Below are positions 23,270 through 32,370 of a DNA stretch of 36,125 nt, piece by piece. Numbering within the stretch: position 1 is the stretch's first letter; each line of letters begins with the position of its first letter. Position numbers and translations under genes: made by a program. The notes under the pieces were generated by a model. It searched no databases. It saw only the letters and a program-made list of their open reading frames with translations, and was not told the DNA's origin. This DNA comes from an uncultured Clostridia bacterium (GTDB lineage Bacteria; Bacillota; Clostridia; Oscillospirales; Acutalibacteraceae), in NCBI GenBank assembly GCA_937877675.1, contig CALEIS010000143.1:1-36125 (forward strand), in the 5' to 3' direction.

Positions 23270-24322
23270 ATGATTACTATCAAACTCAAAAAAGAATATT
23301 TAGCCTGTCTTATGGTGATTTTTTGTATTATTTTGATTTTCAAATTCCCTGATAGCATAAAAACTGGCATAACAGGAGGTTTGCAAATCTGCTTTTATAC
23401 CATAATTCCATCATTATTTCCATTCATGGTTATTTCTTCATACATAGTCAAATCGGAAATTTTTTCACCCATATTCAAGTTTTTCTCACCTATAACAAAA
23501 TTTCTATTTAAACAGCCAAGTTGTACAACATCCGTTATTTTGCTTTCTATGATTGGTGGTTTTCCAATTGGTTTAAAAATGATAGATGAACTCTATCAAA
23601 AAGATAAAATTACAAAAAATGAAGCAGAGCGATTATCGCTTTTTTGTATGAATGCAGGGCCATCCTTTGTAATAACAGCATTGGGTGTGAATATGTTTAA
23701 AAGTGTTAAACTTGGAATTATTATTTATATTTCCCTTTGTTTATCTTCCTTGGTGATTGGTGTATTTTCAAGATTTTTCAGTGATGGGTTGGTAAAGAAT
23801 CAAGATTACAATAAAAAAACACTCGTTTACTCATCATTTTCTGCATCTGTTTCTGACGGATTACAAGGAATTCTAAATATATGTGCGTGGATTGTGCTTT
23901 TTAGTGCCTTGAATGAATGTTTGGAAATTTATATCAACCATAAGCAAATATTGGCAATTCTCTCATCCATTATAGAAATAAGCAACGGATGTATCACTTC
24001 GGTAGGAAAAATCCCTCTTCCCTTATTCTCTTTTTTCATAGGCATGGGTGGATTTTGTGTACATTGTCAGGTTTCAGGTTATATGAAAAATTGCAAAATA
24101 AGATATACCCACTTTCTTCTTGGAAGAATTTCACACGGTGTTTTGTCCGCAACTATTACACATATAATTCTGATATTTTTCCCTATTGACACTAATGTTT
24201 TTGCAAATGCACAAGGAATTATCCCTGCAACCTTTTCCGTATCCTTACCAACATTTGCCATGCTTATTATAATGTGTATAATTATGATTTTGGATATTGA
24301 TAGAAAGAAAAAATTATGCTAA
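23270..24322 (+). CDS. ylbJ: Sporulation integral membrane protein YlbJ
   Basis: The 350-residue protein is polytopic (about eight membrane segments) with the nucleoside-recognition/Gate-type motifs of YlbJ. These include SMIGGFPIGLKMIDELYQ, LFCMNAGPSFVITALG and FIGMGGFCVHCQV. YlbJ is a sigma-E-controlled protein needed for heat-resistant spores. In B. subtilis the gene lies near coaD and rsmD; here it is divergent from yqfC, 16 kb away. ATG 23270 is used because GGGGTG lies 7 nt upstream; ATG 23255 overlaps this site. Confidence 0.88.
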   Translation: MITIKLKKEYLACLMVIFCIILIFKFPDSIKTGITGGLQICFYTIIPSLFPFMVISSYIVKSEIFSPIFKFFSPITKFLFKQPSCTTSVILLSMIGGFPIGLKMIDELYQKDKITKNEAERLSLFCMNAGPSFVITALGVNMFKSVKLGIIIYISLCLSSLVIGVFSRFFSDGLVKNQDYNKKTLVYSSFSASVSDGLQGILNICAWIVLFSALNECLEIYINHKQILAILSSIIEISNGCITSVGKIPLPLFSFFIGMGGFCVHCQVSGYMKNCKIRYTHFLLGRISHGVLSATITHIILIFFPIDTNVFANAQGIIPATFSVSLPTFAMLIIMCIIMILDIDRKKKLC

Positions 24323-24358
24323 ACTTATATTATAAAATCGTAATTTTAGGTGACTGAT

Positions 24359-24592
24359 GTGAAAAACTTATTCAATAAAAATTCAATATCCGCTTCTTGC
24401 TCATACTGTACCCATGGCAGACTTTCTCCAAATGGCGAAACTGTTTTGTGTATGAAAATGGGTGTTGTTGATAAGGATTTTTCTTGCAAAAAATACAAAT
24501 ACGACCCATTGAAAAGGCAACCACGAAGACCTCGTGAGCTTGAGCATTTTGAAGCAGAAGACTTTTCACTTGATATAGAAACTGAAGAATAA
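24359..24592 (+). CDS. Small four-cysteine protein, putative metal binder
   Basis: The 77-residue product starts MKNLFNKNSISASCSYC and has Cys pairs in CSYC, then single Cys in VLCMKMG and FSCKKYKYDPLKR. The acidic tail follows (RPRELEHFEAEDF). The spacing CxxC-x(n)-C-x(n)-C could bind zinc. I have seen this pattern (CSYC..C..SCKKY-YDPL-R) in Clostridia hypothetical proteins but know no function. GTG 24359 is the start because AGGTG lies 6 nt upstream, inside the 9-nt longer frame. It follows ylbJ by 36 nt and is closed by a terminator. Confidence 0.82.
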   Translation: MKNLFNKNSISASCSYCTHGRLSPNGETVLCMKMGVVDKDFSCKKYKYDPLKRQPRRPRELEHFEAEDFSLDIETEE

Positions 24593-24595
24593 AAC

Positions 24596-24625
24596 AAAAG
24601 GCAGACTTTTTAGTCTGCCTTTTGT
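24596..24625. terminator. Bidirectional terminator between the four-Cys gene and the transglutaminase gene
   Basis: AAAAGGCAGACT (24596-24607) and AGTCTGCCTTTT (24612-24623) are perfect complements around TTTT. The A and T ends serve both converging transcripts. Confidence 0.92.
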
Positions 24626-24652
24626 CATGAAAGGGGATATTCAAAATTTAAG

Positions 24653-26218
24653 TTATACTCTTTTGCTATTTGCAGTATATCTCTTTACAAGGACTGCTAT
24701 AAAAATTACTGCCATTACGATTGCTGATATTGATATTTCGATGATTGTATCGTCCATATCATCACTTAAATCAATATTGTTTATATTTGAAAAAATTGTT
24801 GTTTCTCTTTCGTCATCAAGTCTTGTATGCATTTTCTCAGGAACTACTCTTGTAGTTGTTTCTGAGTATTCTTCTGTTTCTTCTATTGTCTCTTCAAAAG
24901 TTTCGTTTTCAACTTTTTCTTCTGTTTCTTCTTCAGTTGTTTCCTCTTCAGTTGTTTCTTCTTCAACGATATAATCGTCTTCAACGTCGATGTTGATTGT
25001 TTTATTGTAAACAGTTGATGGAACTGTAAGAGAATTGTGGTCGATAAAGTAGTAAGTTGTTGTGCAGTAGTACATACTTTCTGTTACATCTGTTGTGTAT
25101 CCGTCGTCAATCCATGTAGCGTCAATCCAATAATACTGGTCATCAATAACTACAAGATTCCAGATATGGTCTTCATTTCTGATTTCAAATACTTCAACAT
25201 CCATTTCCATTAAGAGAGCATTTACGAGTGCTGAATAGTTTCTGCATACACCTTCACCATCAACAGCAAATTTTAATGCCTCAGCATTATAGAGAGTTAA
25301 TAAATCGTCATCACTTAAAGCAGAGAAATCATAGTCCATTAAATCAACAACATACTGTACAACTGTTTCTACTTTTTCTTCGTCAGTCATATTGGCTCTT
25401 GTCAACTGTTTTGCTACTTCCTTTACTCTTTCCTGAAGCTGGAAATCTTTTCTTTCAATATCATGTGATACACGGTCTTTTCTTAAGAAATCATAGAAAT
25501 CCTTTGAATATGCCATCTGACAGTTTCTTGATGAAAAATATTCAAGGCTTTTCATACCGATTAAAGAATCAAAGCTTTCAATGCTTACTGAATCGTCAAC
25601 ACATAAATATTCAATATTAAGATTTTTTATAGGGGAAATATCTTTTACACAAGTATATTGAAGGCTAAGGTCTCTTAAATTCTGCAATTCTGCCATTGGA
25701 GTAATATCTTCAATACCAACAATAGAGAAATAAATGCATTCAATTTTTTTCATATTTTCAATACCATCGACACTACCTAATTCACTGTCTGAGATAGTTA
25801 TATCTATTGTATTGTTTGCTGATGCAAGGAATTCAAGATTATCCATTTTGCACTCACTGATGTAGATTGATTCAATATTTGTAGCACCTTCAACTTTTGC
25901 CGATGTAAGGTCACATCTTTCAAATTGCAAATATCCAAAACTACAATCCTTTAAAGACACTGTTTCAACTTTTACGTCAACAAATTTCACAATGTAAGCA
26001 TCTGAATATTTCTGGAGAGTTTTATTATCAATATTCTTGTAAACCTCAAGAACACATAAATCTTCATCATAATAATAAGCATTATCACTGCTGTTGAATT
26101 CTACGTCATCAAAAATCATAGCAGAAGCTTCCATTGGAATTGAACCAATGATAATTGCTGTGATTGCTAAGATTGCTACTAAAACTGTTTTTACTGATTT
26201 CTTGATTGTGTTTGTCAT
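24653..26218 (-). CDS. Surface transglutaminase-like protein with leucine-rich repeats
   Basis: The 521-residue protein has a signal peptide (residues 1-33, ending MEASA) and a repeat region of leucine-rich type (about 60-240; ITPMAELQNLRDLSLQ, ISPIKNLNIEYL). A transglutaminase-like fold follows (about 270-390). The triad is visible: Cys in GEGVCRNYSALVN, His in DHIWNLV and Asp in YYWIDATW. Next comes an acidic Thr/Glu tract (about 415-470) and a C-terminal membrane helix with positive tail (AIVMAVIFIAVLV, KR). No LPXTG is present, so it is anchored by the helix. Such domains may act as proteases or crosslinkers; substrate unknown. The gene is monocistronic, next to but separate from ftsZ. 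The LRR may bind a surface partner. Confidence 0.87.
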   Translation of the reverse strand: MTNTIKKSVKTVLVAILAITAIIIGSIPMEASAMIFDDVEFNSSDNAYYYDEDLCVLEVYKNIDNKTLQKYSDAYIVKFVDVKVETVSLKDCSFGYLQFERCDLTSAKVEGATNIESIYISECKMDNLEFLASANNTIDITISDSELGSVDGIENMKKIECIYFSIVGIEDITPMAELQNLRDLSLQYTCVKDISPIKNLNIEYLCVDDSVSIESFDSLIGMKSLEYFSSRNCQMAYSKDFYDFLRKDRVSHDIERKDFQLQERVKEVAKQLTRANMTDEEKVETVVQYVVDLMDYDFSALSDDDLLTLYNAEALKFAVDGEGVCRNYSALVNALLMEMDVEVFEIRNEDHIWNLVVIDDQYYWIDATWIDDGYTTDVTESMYYCTTTYYFIDHNSLTVPSTVYNKTINIDVEDDYIVEEETTEEETTEEETEEKVENETFEETIEETEEYSETTTRVVPEKMHTRLDDERETTIFSNINNIDLSDDMDDTIIEISISAIVMAVIFIAVLVKRYTANSKRV

Positions 26219-26236
26219 TTGAATTACCCTCTCTCG

Positions 26237-26259
26237 TTGTTATGTCTATATGATAACAA
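26237..26259. promoter_or_regulatory. Candidate operator upstream of the transglutaminase gene
   Basis: TTGTTAT (26237-26243) and ATAACAA (26253-26259) form a 7-bp inverted repeat with 9-nt spacer, 19-41 nt before the start codon. It overlaps the likely -10 region (TATCAT on the minus strand). No regulator is identified. Confidence 0.4.
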
Positions 26260-26300
26260 GAAGGATTTTTCACTTGTAATTATAGTTTTACTTTAAAATG

Positions 26301-26336
26301 ACAACAAAAAAAGACGGAGAAAAAACTCCGTCTTTT
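26301..26336 (-). terminator. Terminator of ftsZ
   Basis: AAAAGACGGAG (26309-26319) and CTCCGTCTTTT (26326-26336) form an 11-bp stem; on the minus strand TTTTTTTG follows. Confidence 0.93.
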
Positions 26337-26352
26337 AAATTATACTATGTGA

Positions 26353-27435
26353 TTATCTTCTGCTCTTGAAAAGGTCAAGAATATCGATATCTTCATCAGA
26401 TGCACCGAAATTGCCACTGTTTGAGCTGATTTCATCAACTGATGCATTGTAGTAAGGTTTTCTTGAAACGCCGTTAGCATCAAGACCGAAACCTGTTGCG
26501 ATAACTGTTACATACATTTCGTCATCAAGTTTTTCATCGAAAGCAACACCGAAGATGATGTTTGCATCGTCGTCAGCCTGTGCACGAACGATACCTGCAG
26601 CTGTATCAACGTCTTCAAGAGTGATGTCAGGAGATGCTGTGATACTGATGATAACACCCTTTGCACCTGTGATTGTTGTTTCAAGAAGTGGGCTGGAGAT
26701 AGCTGACTTAGCAGCCTGTTCTGCCTTATCTTTACCACTTGCATGACCGATACCCATATGAGCGTGACCTGCATCCTTCATAACTGATGTAACGTCAGCA
26801 AAGTCAAGGTTGATGAATGCTGGCATTGTGATAAGGTCTGTAACTGAGTTAACACCCTGACGGAGAACGTCGTCAGCAATACCGAAAGCATTAGCAAAAG
26901 TAATCTTCTGCTCTGAAACGTATTTAAGTCTTTCGTTAGGAATAACGATAAGTGAGTCAACATGCTGTGCAAGTTCTGCGATACCTGCTTCAGCCTGTTT
27001 CATTCTGTGAGTTCCTTCAAATGCAAAAGGTTTTGTAACGATACCAACTGTAAGGATACCCTTGCCCTTTGCGATTTCAGCGATAATTGGAGCAGCACCT
27101 GTACCTGTTCCGCCACCCATACCAGCAGTAACGAATACCATCTGTGTCTTATCAAGTGCTTCAACGATTGCGTCACGGCTTTCTTCAGCTGATTTCTGAC
27201 CAACTTCAGGTTTTGCACCTGCGCCACGACCTGCTGTAACTTTTTCACCAATTTGAATTTTTGAATCTGCAAGTGAACGAGCAAGAGCCTGTTTATCTGT
27301 GTTGATTGCAATAAGTTCAACACCAGAAATACCAGCCTTTGCCATACGGTCAACTGCGTTTCCACCGCCGCCACCAACGCCGATTACTTTAATGTTTGCA
27401 ATGTCCTGATACTCATTATTAATTTCGAATGCCAT
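26353..27435 (-). CDS. ftsZ: Cell division protein FtsZ
   Basis: FtsZ is the tubulin-like GTPase that forms the Z ring. The 360-residue protein has the GTP-binding GMGGGTGTGAAP, the T7-loop block NLDFADVTSVMKDAG, and the C-terminal conserved peptide DIDILDLFKSRR. The linker before it is short (about 40 residues). ATG 27435 is chosen: AGGAGG (27450-27445) is 9 nt upstream, while the earlier ATG touches it. It is the last gene of the division cluster, with its own promoter and terminator. FtsA, which often sits before ftsZ, is missing here. Confidence 0.97.
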   Translation of the reverse strand: MAFEINNEYQDIANIKVIGVGGGGGNAVDRMAKAGISGVELIAINTDKQALARSLADSKIQIGEKVTAGRGAGAKPEVGQKSAEESRDAIVEALDKTQMVFVTAGMGGGTGTGAAPIIAEIAKGKGILTVGIVTKPFAFEGTHRMKQAEAGIAELAQHVDSLIVIPNERLKYVSEQKITFANAFGIADDVLRQGVNSVTDLITMPAFINLDFADVTSVMKDAGHAHMGIGHASGKDKAEQAAKSAISSPLLETTITGAKGVIISITASPDITLEDVDTAAGIVRAQADDDANIIFGVAFDEKLDDEMYVTVIATGFGLDANGVSRKPYYNASVDEISSNSGNFGASDEDIDILDLFKSRR

Positions 27436-27490
27436 GTTTAACATCCTCCTATGTATAATTTCACACCTATTGATTTTATAGTTATAGGTT

Positions 27491-27519
27491 ATTTTAACAT
27501 TATTAAAAAATAATTGCAA
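27491..27519 (-). promoter_or_regulatory. Promoter of ftsZ
   Basis: TTGCAA (27519-27514) and TAAAAT (27496-27491) on the minus strand with 17-nt spacing. The -10 ends 56 nt before the ftsZ start. The AT-rich gap to ftsQ has no strong hairpin. Confidence 0.65.
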
Positions 27520-27580
27520 TATATAATGTATATATTTTTTATTATTTTTTTAATTTTTTATAATTTATTCACAAATATTC

Positions 27581-28564
27581 TTATGCTGCATTTGCATTTG
27601 AATTTGAATCGCCCTCATTATTCACATCTGTTGAAGGATTTTGTGTTTCCGGTGTTGTTTCCGGTGTTGTTTCTGGTGTTGTTTCCGGCTGAGGTACAAT
27701 TTCAACAACTTCGTCTTCTTTTTCGATTTCTTCCTCTGTTTTTTCAGGGGTCAGAGATGCTCTTTTATCTATTTTCAAGTCGAGAGTGCCTCTGAACAAA
27801 CTGTCTTCTTGATTTTGTCTGTCTATTGCTTCCTTACCCAATTCAAGTTTGTTTTTTAACTTATCGCCATCAGTGCTACCCATAACAATAGCTATTCTGC
27901 CCTGATATTCCATTTTTATGTTATGCAAGTCCGTAACGTCCATAGCAGTAATGTCAATGAGTTCAACTTTTTTGCAAGTTTCATATACTTCCTGTGCTCT
28001 TACAAATAAGTTTTCATTCTCAAAAACTGCGATTTCACCAAGATTTGCAGTTGTAATTTTTCCTGCGTTAAGAAGAATCAAGTTTTTGTCAAGCTCTTCA
28101 CGATTGAGTTCAAGCACCTTACCACTACTATTGAGAAGTGTGTATTTATCGCCTTGTTGAACAGCAAAACAGGCATCTGTTTTAATTATCTGTATTTCAA
28201 GATGAGCAGGTAATTTTCTTTTTATCTTTACCTCTCCCACATACGGAAGTTTTTTAGTAATAAGCTCGTTCAATTTTTTATTTGAAAGAAAAACAAGATT
28301 ATCTCCATTTTCAACTTCAGAGGCTGCAATTATTTCTTCTGCAGAGTACATTGTATCCCCTGTTACAGAAATTTTGTTTATATTAAAAAACAAAAGAATT
28401 GCAAGTAAAACACCAATCACAAGCAAAATTGAACCGAGCGCCCCACGTATTATCATCTTTTTTCTTTTAATCTTTTTTCTGCGCTGGTTGGTACGGTCAA
28501 CAATACGCTCGTCATTTGACATTGGAGTATTATGTCTATTATTAGGTTGTTCTGTTCTTTTCAT
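27581..28564 (-). CDS. ftsQ: Cell division protein FtsQ/DivIB
   Basis: The 327-residue protein has a basic cytoplasmic N terminus (about 1-40), one membrane helix (about 42-65, GALGSILLVIGVLLAILLFF) and a POTRA domain (INKISVTGDTMYSAEEIIAAS). A beta domain follows (LNLILLNAGKI). It ends in a low-complexity tail with three PETT repeats and an Asn/Ser stretch. FtsQ/DivIB connects FtsL/FtsB to the septal synthase. The ATG overlaps the end of murA by 23 nt, with AAGGGTG inside murA as ribosome binding site. Confidence 0.92.
   Translation of the reverse strand: MKRTEQPNNRHNTPMSNDERIVDRTNQRRKKIKRKKMIIRGALGSILLVIGVLLAILLFFNINKISVTGDTMYSAEEIIAASEVENGDNLVFLSNKKLNELITKKLPYVGEVKIKRKLPAHLEIQIIKTDACFAVQQGDKYTLLNSSGKVLELNREELDKNLILLNAGKITTANLGEIAVFENENLFVRAQEVYETCKKVELIDITAMDVTDLHNIKMEYQGRIAIVMGSTDGDKLKNKLELGKEAIDRQNQEDSLFRGTLDLKIDKRASLTPEKTEEEIEKEDEVVEIVPQPETTPETTPETTPETQNPSTDVNNEGDSNSNANAA
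27651..27686. repeat. Tandem 12-bp repeat within ftsQ
   Basis: Three copies of GGTGTTGTTTCC (one with T for the last C) encode PETT repeats in the C-terminal tail on the minus strand. The unit is in frame, so copy-number change would alter tail length only. Confidence 0.85.
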
Positions 28565-29825
28565 CTGTATTCACCCTTTTTATGTCCGCACCCAAATTTT
28601 CAAGTACTTTTTCAGGATTTTCATATCCTCTATCTATGTGATATATATCCGTTACTTCTGTTGTTCCCTTTGCAGTTAAACCTGCAAGAATCATTGCCGA
28701 GCCACCACGCAAATCCGTAGCTCGTACATTGGCACCATTGAGATTTCGTACACCCTCAATTACTGCCATTCTGCCTTCGACATGAATTTTTGCACCAAAT
28801 CGAAGTAGTTCACCGATATGTTTAAATCGACTTTCAAAAATATTTTCGACAATTACACTTGTACCATCGGCAATAGTGGTTAGTGCCATTATTTGTGCCT
28901 GAACATCCGTTGGAAAACCTGGATGTGGCATTGTACGAATCATTCTGATTCTTTTCAATGTTTTAGGTGACTCTAAAATCACCTGTTTTTTATTGACCTC
29001 AATTATACACCCCGCTTCTCGCAAGGGTTGAATTATCGGAGCAATATGTGATGGTACAATATCATTTATGGTAATTTTTCCACCTGTCATGGCAGCACCA
29101 ATCATATATGTTGATGCTACTATTCTGTCGGGAATTACTGTGTGTTCAGCAGGTGTTAGTTTATTTACACCCTCAATTATTACTGTGCTATCCCCTGCTC
29201 CTCGAATTTTTGCACCTGAGCGATTTAAAAAATCTGCCAAATCGCTAATTTCAGGCTCACGTGCTGCATTTGAAATAATGGTTGTACCCTTGGCAAGAGT
29301 TGCTGCAAGAATTATATTTTCAGTAGCCCCCACACTTGGAAAAGACAAGGTAATTCTTGTGCCAACAAGTCCGTTTTCCAATGCAGAACAAACTATAAAG
29401 CCATCTTCCGTTGTGACGGTTGCACCAAATTGCTCCATTGAAGAAAGATGCAAATCAATGGGTCTTAAGCCTATCTCACACCCACCAGGAGTTGAGAGTT
29501 TTGCCATTCCCATTCGTCCAAGAATTCCACCTAGAAACACTATGGATGAACGCATTTCCCTCATCAAGTCATCAGGCACATCATTCCTTGAAACACACCT
29601 TGCATCAACTGTTATAGTGTGATTTTCACGAGTAACTATACAACCGAGATACTGAAGAATTTTTATTGTTGCATCCACATCCGAAAGCATGGGACAATTA
29701 TGTATTATGGAAATCCCGTCAACCAACAAACTTGCCACAAGAATTGGTAGCACACTGTTTTTTGCTCCCTGAACAGTTATTTCACCATTCAGTTTTCTGC
29801 CACCATTGACAATTATTTTATTCAA
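28542..29825 (-). CDS. murA: UDP-N-acetylglucosamine 1-carboxyvinyltransferase
   Basis: MurA transfers enolpyruvate from PEP to UDP-GlcNAc, the first committed step of peptidoglycan synthesis and the target of fosfomycin. The 427-residue protein starts MNKIIVNGGRKLNGEITVQGAKNSVLP in outline. The active-site Cys lies in STPGGCEIGLRPIDLHL, so fosfomycin sensitivity is expected. The start is TTG 29825. Its position between murG and ftsQ, where murB often lies, is typical of some Clostridia. A possible hairpin (29842-29848 with 29860-29866) sits just before its ribosome binding site. Confidence 0.95.
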   Translation of the reverse strand: MNKIIVNGGRKLNGEITVQGAKNSVLPILVASLLVDGISIIHNCPMLSDVDATIKILQYLGCIVTRENHTITVDARCVSRNDVPDDLMREMRSSIVFLGGILGRMGMAKLSTPGGCEIGLRPIDLHLSSMEQFGATVTTEDGFIVCSALENGLVGTRITLSFPSVGATENIILAATLAKGTTIISNAAREPEISDLADFLNRSGAKIRGAGDSTVIIEGVNKLTPAEHTVIPDRIVASTYMIGAAMTGGKITINDIVPSHIAPIIQPLREAGCIIEVNKKQVILESPKTLKRIRMIRTMPHPGFPTDVQAQIMALTTIADGTSVIVENIFESRFKHIGELLRFGAKIHVEGRMAVIEGVRNLNGANVRATDLRGGSAMILAGLTAKGTTEVTDIYHIDRGYENPEKVLENLGADIKRVNTDEKNRTT

Positions 29826-29841
29826 TTTTCACACGCCCTTT

Positions 29842-29866
29842 ATAGTATCTATGCGTCATATACTAT
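29842..29866 (-). promoter_or_regulatory. Hairpin in front of murA
   Basis: ATAGTAT (29842-29848) and ATACTAT (29860-29866) form a 7-bp stem ending directly upstream of AAAGGG, the murA ribosome binding site. It could influence translation; evidence is only the pairing. Confidence 0.4.
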
Positions 29867-29893
29867 GCAGTTTGTGATGAAAATGTTAACTTT

Positions 29894-31006
29894 TTATAGA
29901 TTTGTAATTATTCTGCAAATTTCTGACAATGCATTTATTTTTGCATCCTTACTTGCATTGAGTGATATATTATTCAATTTTGCTTTATCATTTTTAAGTT
30001 CAAGAACTTTTTCAGCAAGAATTTTACCATCAAGGTCTTTTTCTTCAACTAAAATAGCACCATCATTTTCAACAAGTGCCATAGCATTATGGAATTGATG
30101 ATTTTCTGCCACATTTGGTGACGGAATGAGAATTGATGGTTTACCCAAAGCCTGAATTTCAGAAAGTGAACTTGCCCCTGCACGACTGATTACTAAATCA
30201 CAAGCAGGAAGACAAATTTCCATATCGTTGATATACTCACGAATTTCAATATTTGTGTTTTCTCCGTATGCAACACCTTTTTCAGTAAGTTTGTCCCCTA
30301 CCCAAGGACCGAATTTACCAGTTGCGTGTAAGAAACGGATGTTTTCTTCATCTTTAAGTATTGAAATCATCTCAACAATTGCATTATTTATTGCATCTGC
30401 TCCCAAAGAGCCACCCATTGAGAGTACAAGCATTTCGTTGTTTTTAACTCCAAGAGATGCACGAGCAAAATCCTTATCTGCTTTGATGATTTCTCGTCTT
30501 ACAGGAAGTCCTGTTACAACGGGAGGATTTTTACAGCTCATATATTTTTCAGCCTGAGGAGATGTGAGCATTACCTTATCAACTTTTTTTGCAAGAGCTT
30601 TATTGGCAACTCCCGGAAAAGCATTTTGTTCGTGAATTGCAGTTTTAATACCCATTTTTACTGCAGTATTAAGGACTGGTCCTGTAACATAACCGCCAAA
30701 TCCCACAACAACATCAGGTTTAAACTCGTTAAGAATTTTCTTTGAGTCAGATGATGCTTTTAAAGTTAAAAGCACAGTTTTAATATTTTCAATGATTCCC
30801 GAAATTGACATTTTTCGAGAAAAGCCATTCATTTTTACTGTTTTAATTTCAAACCCTGCATTTGGTACAATTCTTGTTTCCATTCGTCCCTCTGTACCAA
30901 CAAAAAGGATTTCACTTGATGGGTCAAGTCTTCTTACCTCATTGGCTACGGCAACAGCAGGGTTGATATGTCCACCTGTGCCACCTGCTACAAATAAGAT
31001 TTTCAT
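29894..31006 (-). CDS. murG: Lipid II synthase MurG
   Basis: MurG adds GlcNAc to lipid I, giving lipid II, at the inner face of the membrane. The 370-residue GT-B glycosyltransferase starts MKILFVAGGTGGHINPA (donor loop) and has GFGGYVTGPV, HEQNAFPG and the UDP-GlcNAc-binding ISRAGASSLSEIQALGKPS. The ribosome binding site AAGGAG overlaps the end of ftsW with 8-nt spacing to the ATG. Confidence 0.96.
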   Translation of the reverse strand: MKILFVAGGTGGHINPAVAVANEVRRLDPSSEILFVGTEGRMETRIVPNAGFEIKTVKMNGFSRKMSISGIIENIKTVLLTLKASSDSKKILNEFKPDVVVGFGGYVTGPVLNTAVKMGIKTAIHEQNAFPGVANKALAKKVDKVMLTSPQAEKYMSCKNPPVVTGLPVRREIIKADKDFARASLGVKNNEMLVLSMGGSLGADAINNAIVEMISILKDEENIRFLHATGKFGPWVGDKLTEKGVAYGENTNIEIREYINDMEICLPACDLVISRAGASSLSEIQALGKPSILIPSPNVAENHQFHNAMALVENDGAILVEEKDLDGKILAEKVLELKNDKAKLNNISLNASKDAKINALSEICRIITNL

Positions 31007-31011
31007 AAAAA

Positions 31012-32337
31012 TTACTCCTTTTTACGTGCACTTCGTGAAACTGAAAGCACCATACCCATTTCACCAAGCAGAATGACAAGGGATGTACCACCTGCAGAGA
31101 AGAATGGAAGTGAGATACCTGTGTTTGGCAAGAAGTCACTTACAACACCGATATTAAGTGCCACCTGAAGTCCAATTTGGAATACGATACCCATTGAAAG
31201 TAATGCGCCAAATCTATCTTTTGCATTCATACCGATTTTGATGCCACGATAAATAAGCAAAGCAAATAAAATGATTATTGCAACCGCACCCACAAAGCCT
31301 AATTCTTCACAAACGATTGAGAATATAAAGTCGTTTTGTGGTTCGGAAACATAAAGATGTTTCTGTTTTGACTGACCAAGACCAGTACCTAAAAGTCCAC
31401 CTGAACCGATGGCATAAAGTGAATTGTTTGTCTGCCAACGAGCACGTAATGGCTCAAAATCCTTATCTAACCATGCTGTAATTCTCTCACCTGCATATTT
31501 TGCAAGAATGTCAGGATTAGCAATAAGAACCACCGCAGCAATAACCGCTACTATCACACCTATTGTAAACCAACGGCCTCTTACCTCACCTAACCAAAGC
31601 ATTACAACACCGATTGCGAGCATAAGAATTGTACCTGAAACATGGTTTTCAAGGTAGATGAGCACTGCATAAAAGAGAATAATCATTCCATAGAAAATAA
31701 CGCTTGTGAATGATTTATAAATTGTAAATCTTCCGTTTGTGAGTTCAGGAAGTCTTCTTATTCCAAACATTTCACTTGGAACTTTTCCTGTAACACCCTT
31801 ATAATTTCGTTCTAACAAGAATGCTAAAATCATAATAAGGGAAATTTTTGCAATTTCTGATGGTTGGAATGTTGTAAACCCTAAGTTTATCCATCGCTTA
31901 AATCCAGGTTTATATTCAGGAAGAACTAAAACCACAAGCAACAAACCTATTGAAACCACAACACCAATTAGAGCAATAAGCCTGAAATATTCGTATCGGA
32001 TACGGGATACAAAAAACATTACCGCAATTCCGATTATTGCAAAAATCAACTGACGGACAAAAATTTGTGTACTGTCACCACGGTTGTAGTAACTGTATGT
32101 GTAACTGGCAGAAAATAGCATTACAAGACCGATTGTAACGATGGTCATAAGGATTACAAAAAATGGAATATCCATTGACCCATTTGAGAACAGAAGATTT
32201 GCAATCATACCTTTTTTCTTAGGTTTTGCATTTTGTTTTTGACCTGAAACTCTACGATTTCTATTGTTCACATTGGACTTTCGTTCCCTATTCATTTCAG
32301 GAGCAACATTATCTCTGATATTTGCATCCGATGCCAT
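31012..32337 (-). CDS. ftsW: SEDS glycosyltransferase FtsW
   Basis: FtsW polymerises lipid II at the septum with its partner penicillin-binding protein. The 441-residue protein has a long basic, Asn/Arg-rich cytoplasmic N terminus (residues 1-50), then about ten membrane segments. Family hallmarks are GFKRWINLGFTTFQPSEIAKI, the GLGQSKQKHLYVSEPQNDFIF loop in outline, EELGFVG and the closing GISLPFFSAGGTS. An RodA role cannot be excluded by sequence alone, but its place between mraY and murG supports FtsW. No pbpB is in view. Confidence 0.93.
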   Translation of the reverse strand: MASDANIRDNVAPEMNRERKSNVNNRNRRVSGQKQNAKPKKKGMIANLLFSNGSMDIPFFVILMTIVTIGLVMLFSASYTYSYYNRGDSTQIFVRQLIFAIIGIAVMFFVSRIRYEYFRLIALIGVVVSIGLLLVVLVLPEYKPGFKRWINLGFTTFQPSEIAKISLIMILAFLLERNYKGVTGKVPSEMFGIRRLPELTNGRFTIYKSFTSVIFYGMIILFYAVLIYLENHVSGTILMLAIGVVMLWLGEVRGRWFTIGVIVAVIAAVVLIANPDILAKYAGERITAWLDKDFEPLRARWQTNNSLYAIGSGGLLGTGLGQSKQKHLYVSEPQNDFIFSIVCEELGFVGAVAIIILFALLIYRGIKIGMNAKDRFGALLSMGIVFQIGLQVALNIGVVSDFLPNTGISLPFFSAGGTSLVILLGEMGMVLSVSRSARKKE

Positions 32338-32370
32338 TTTCTCACCGCCTTTTATAGTTTTTGTTTTTAA

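Noticed and set aside
29068..29622. 184-codon plus-strand frame opposite murA
   Set aside because: A mirror of the murA coding sequence (Ser/Pro/Ile-rich), with no family motif and no ribosome binding site.
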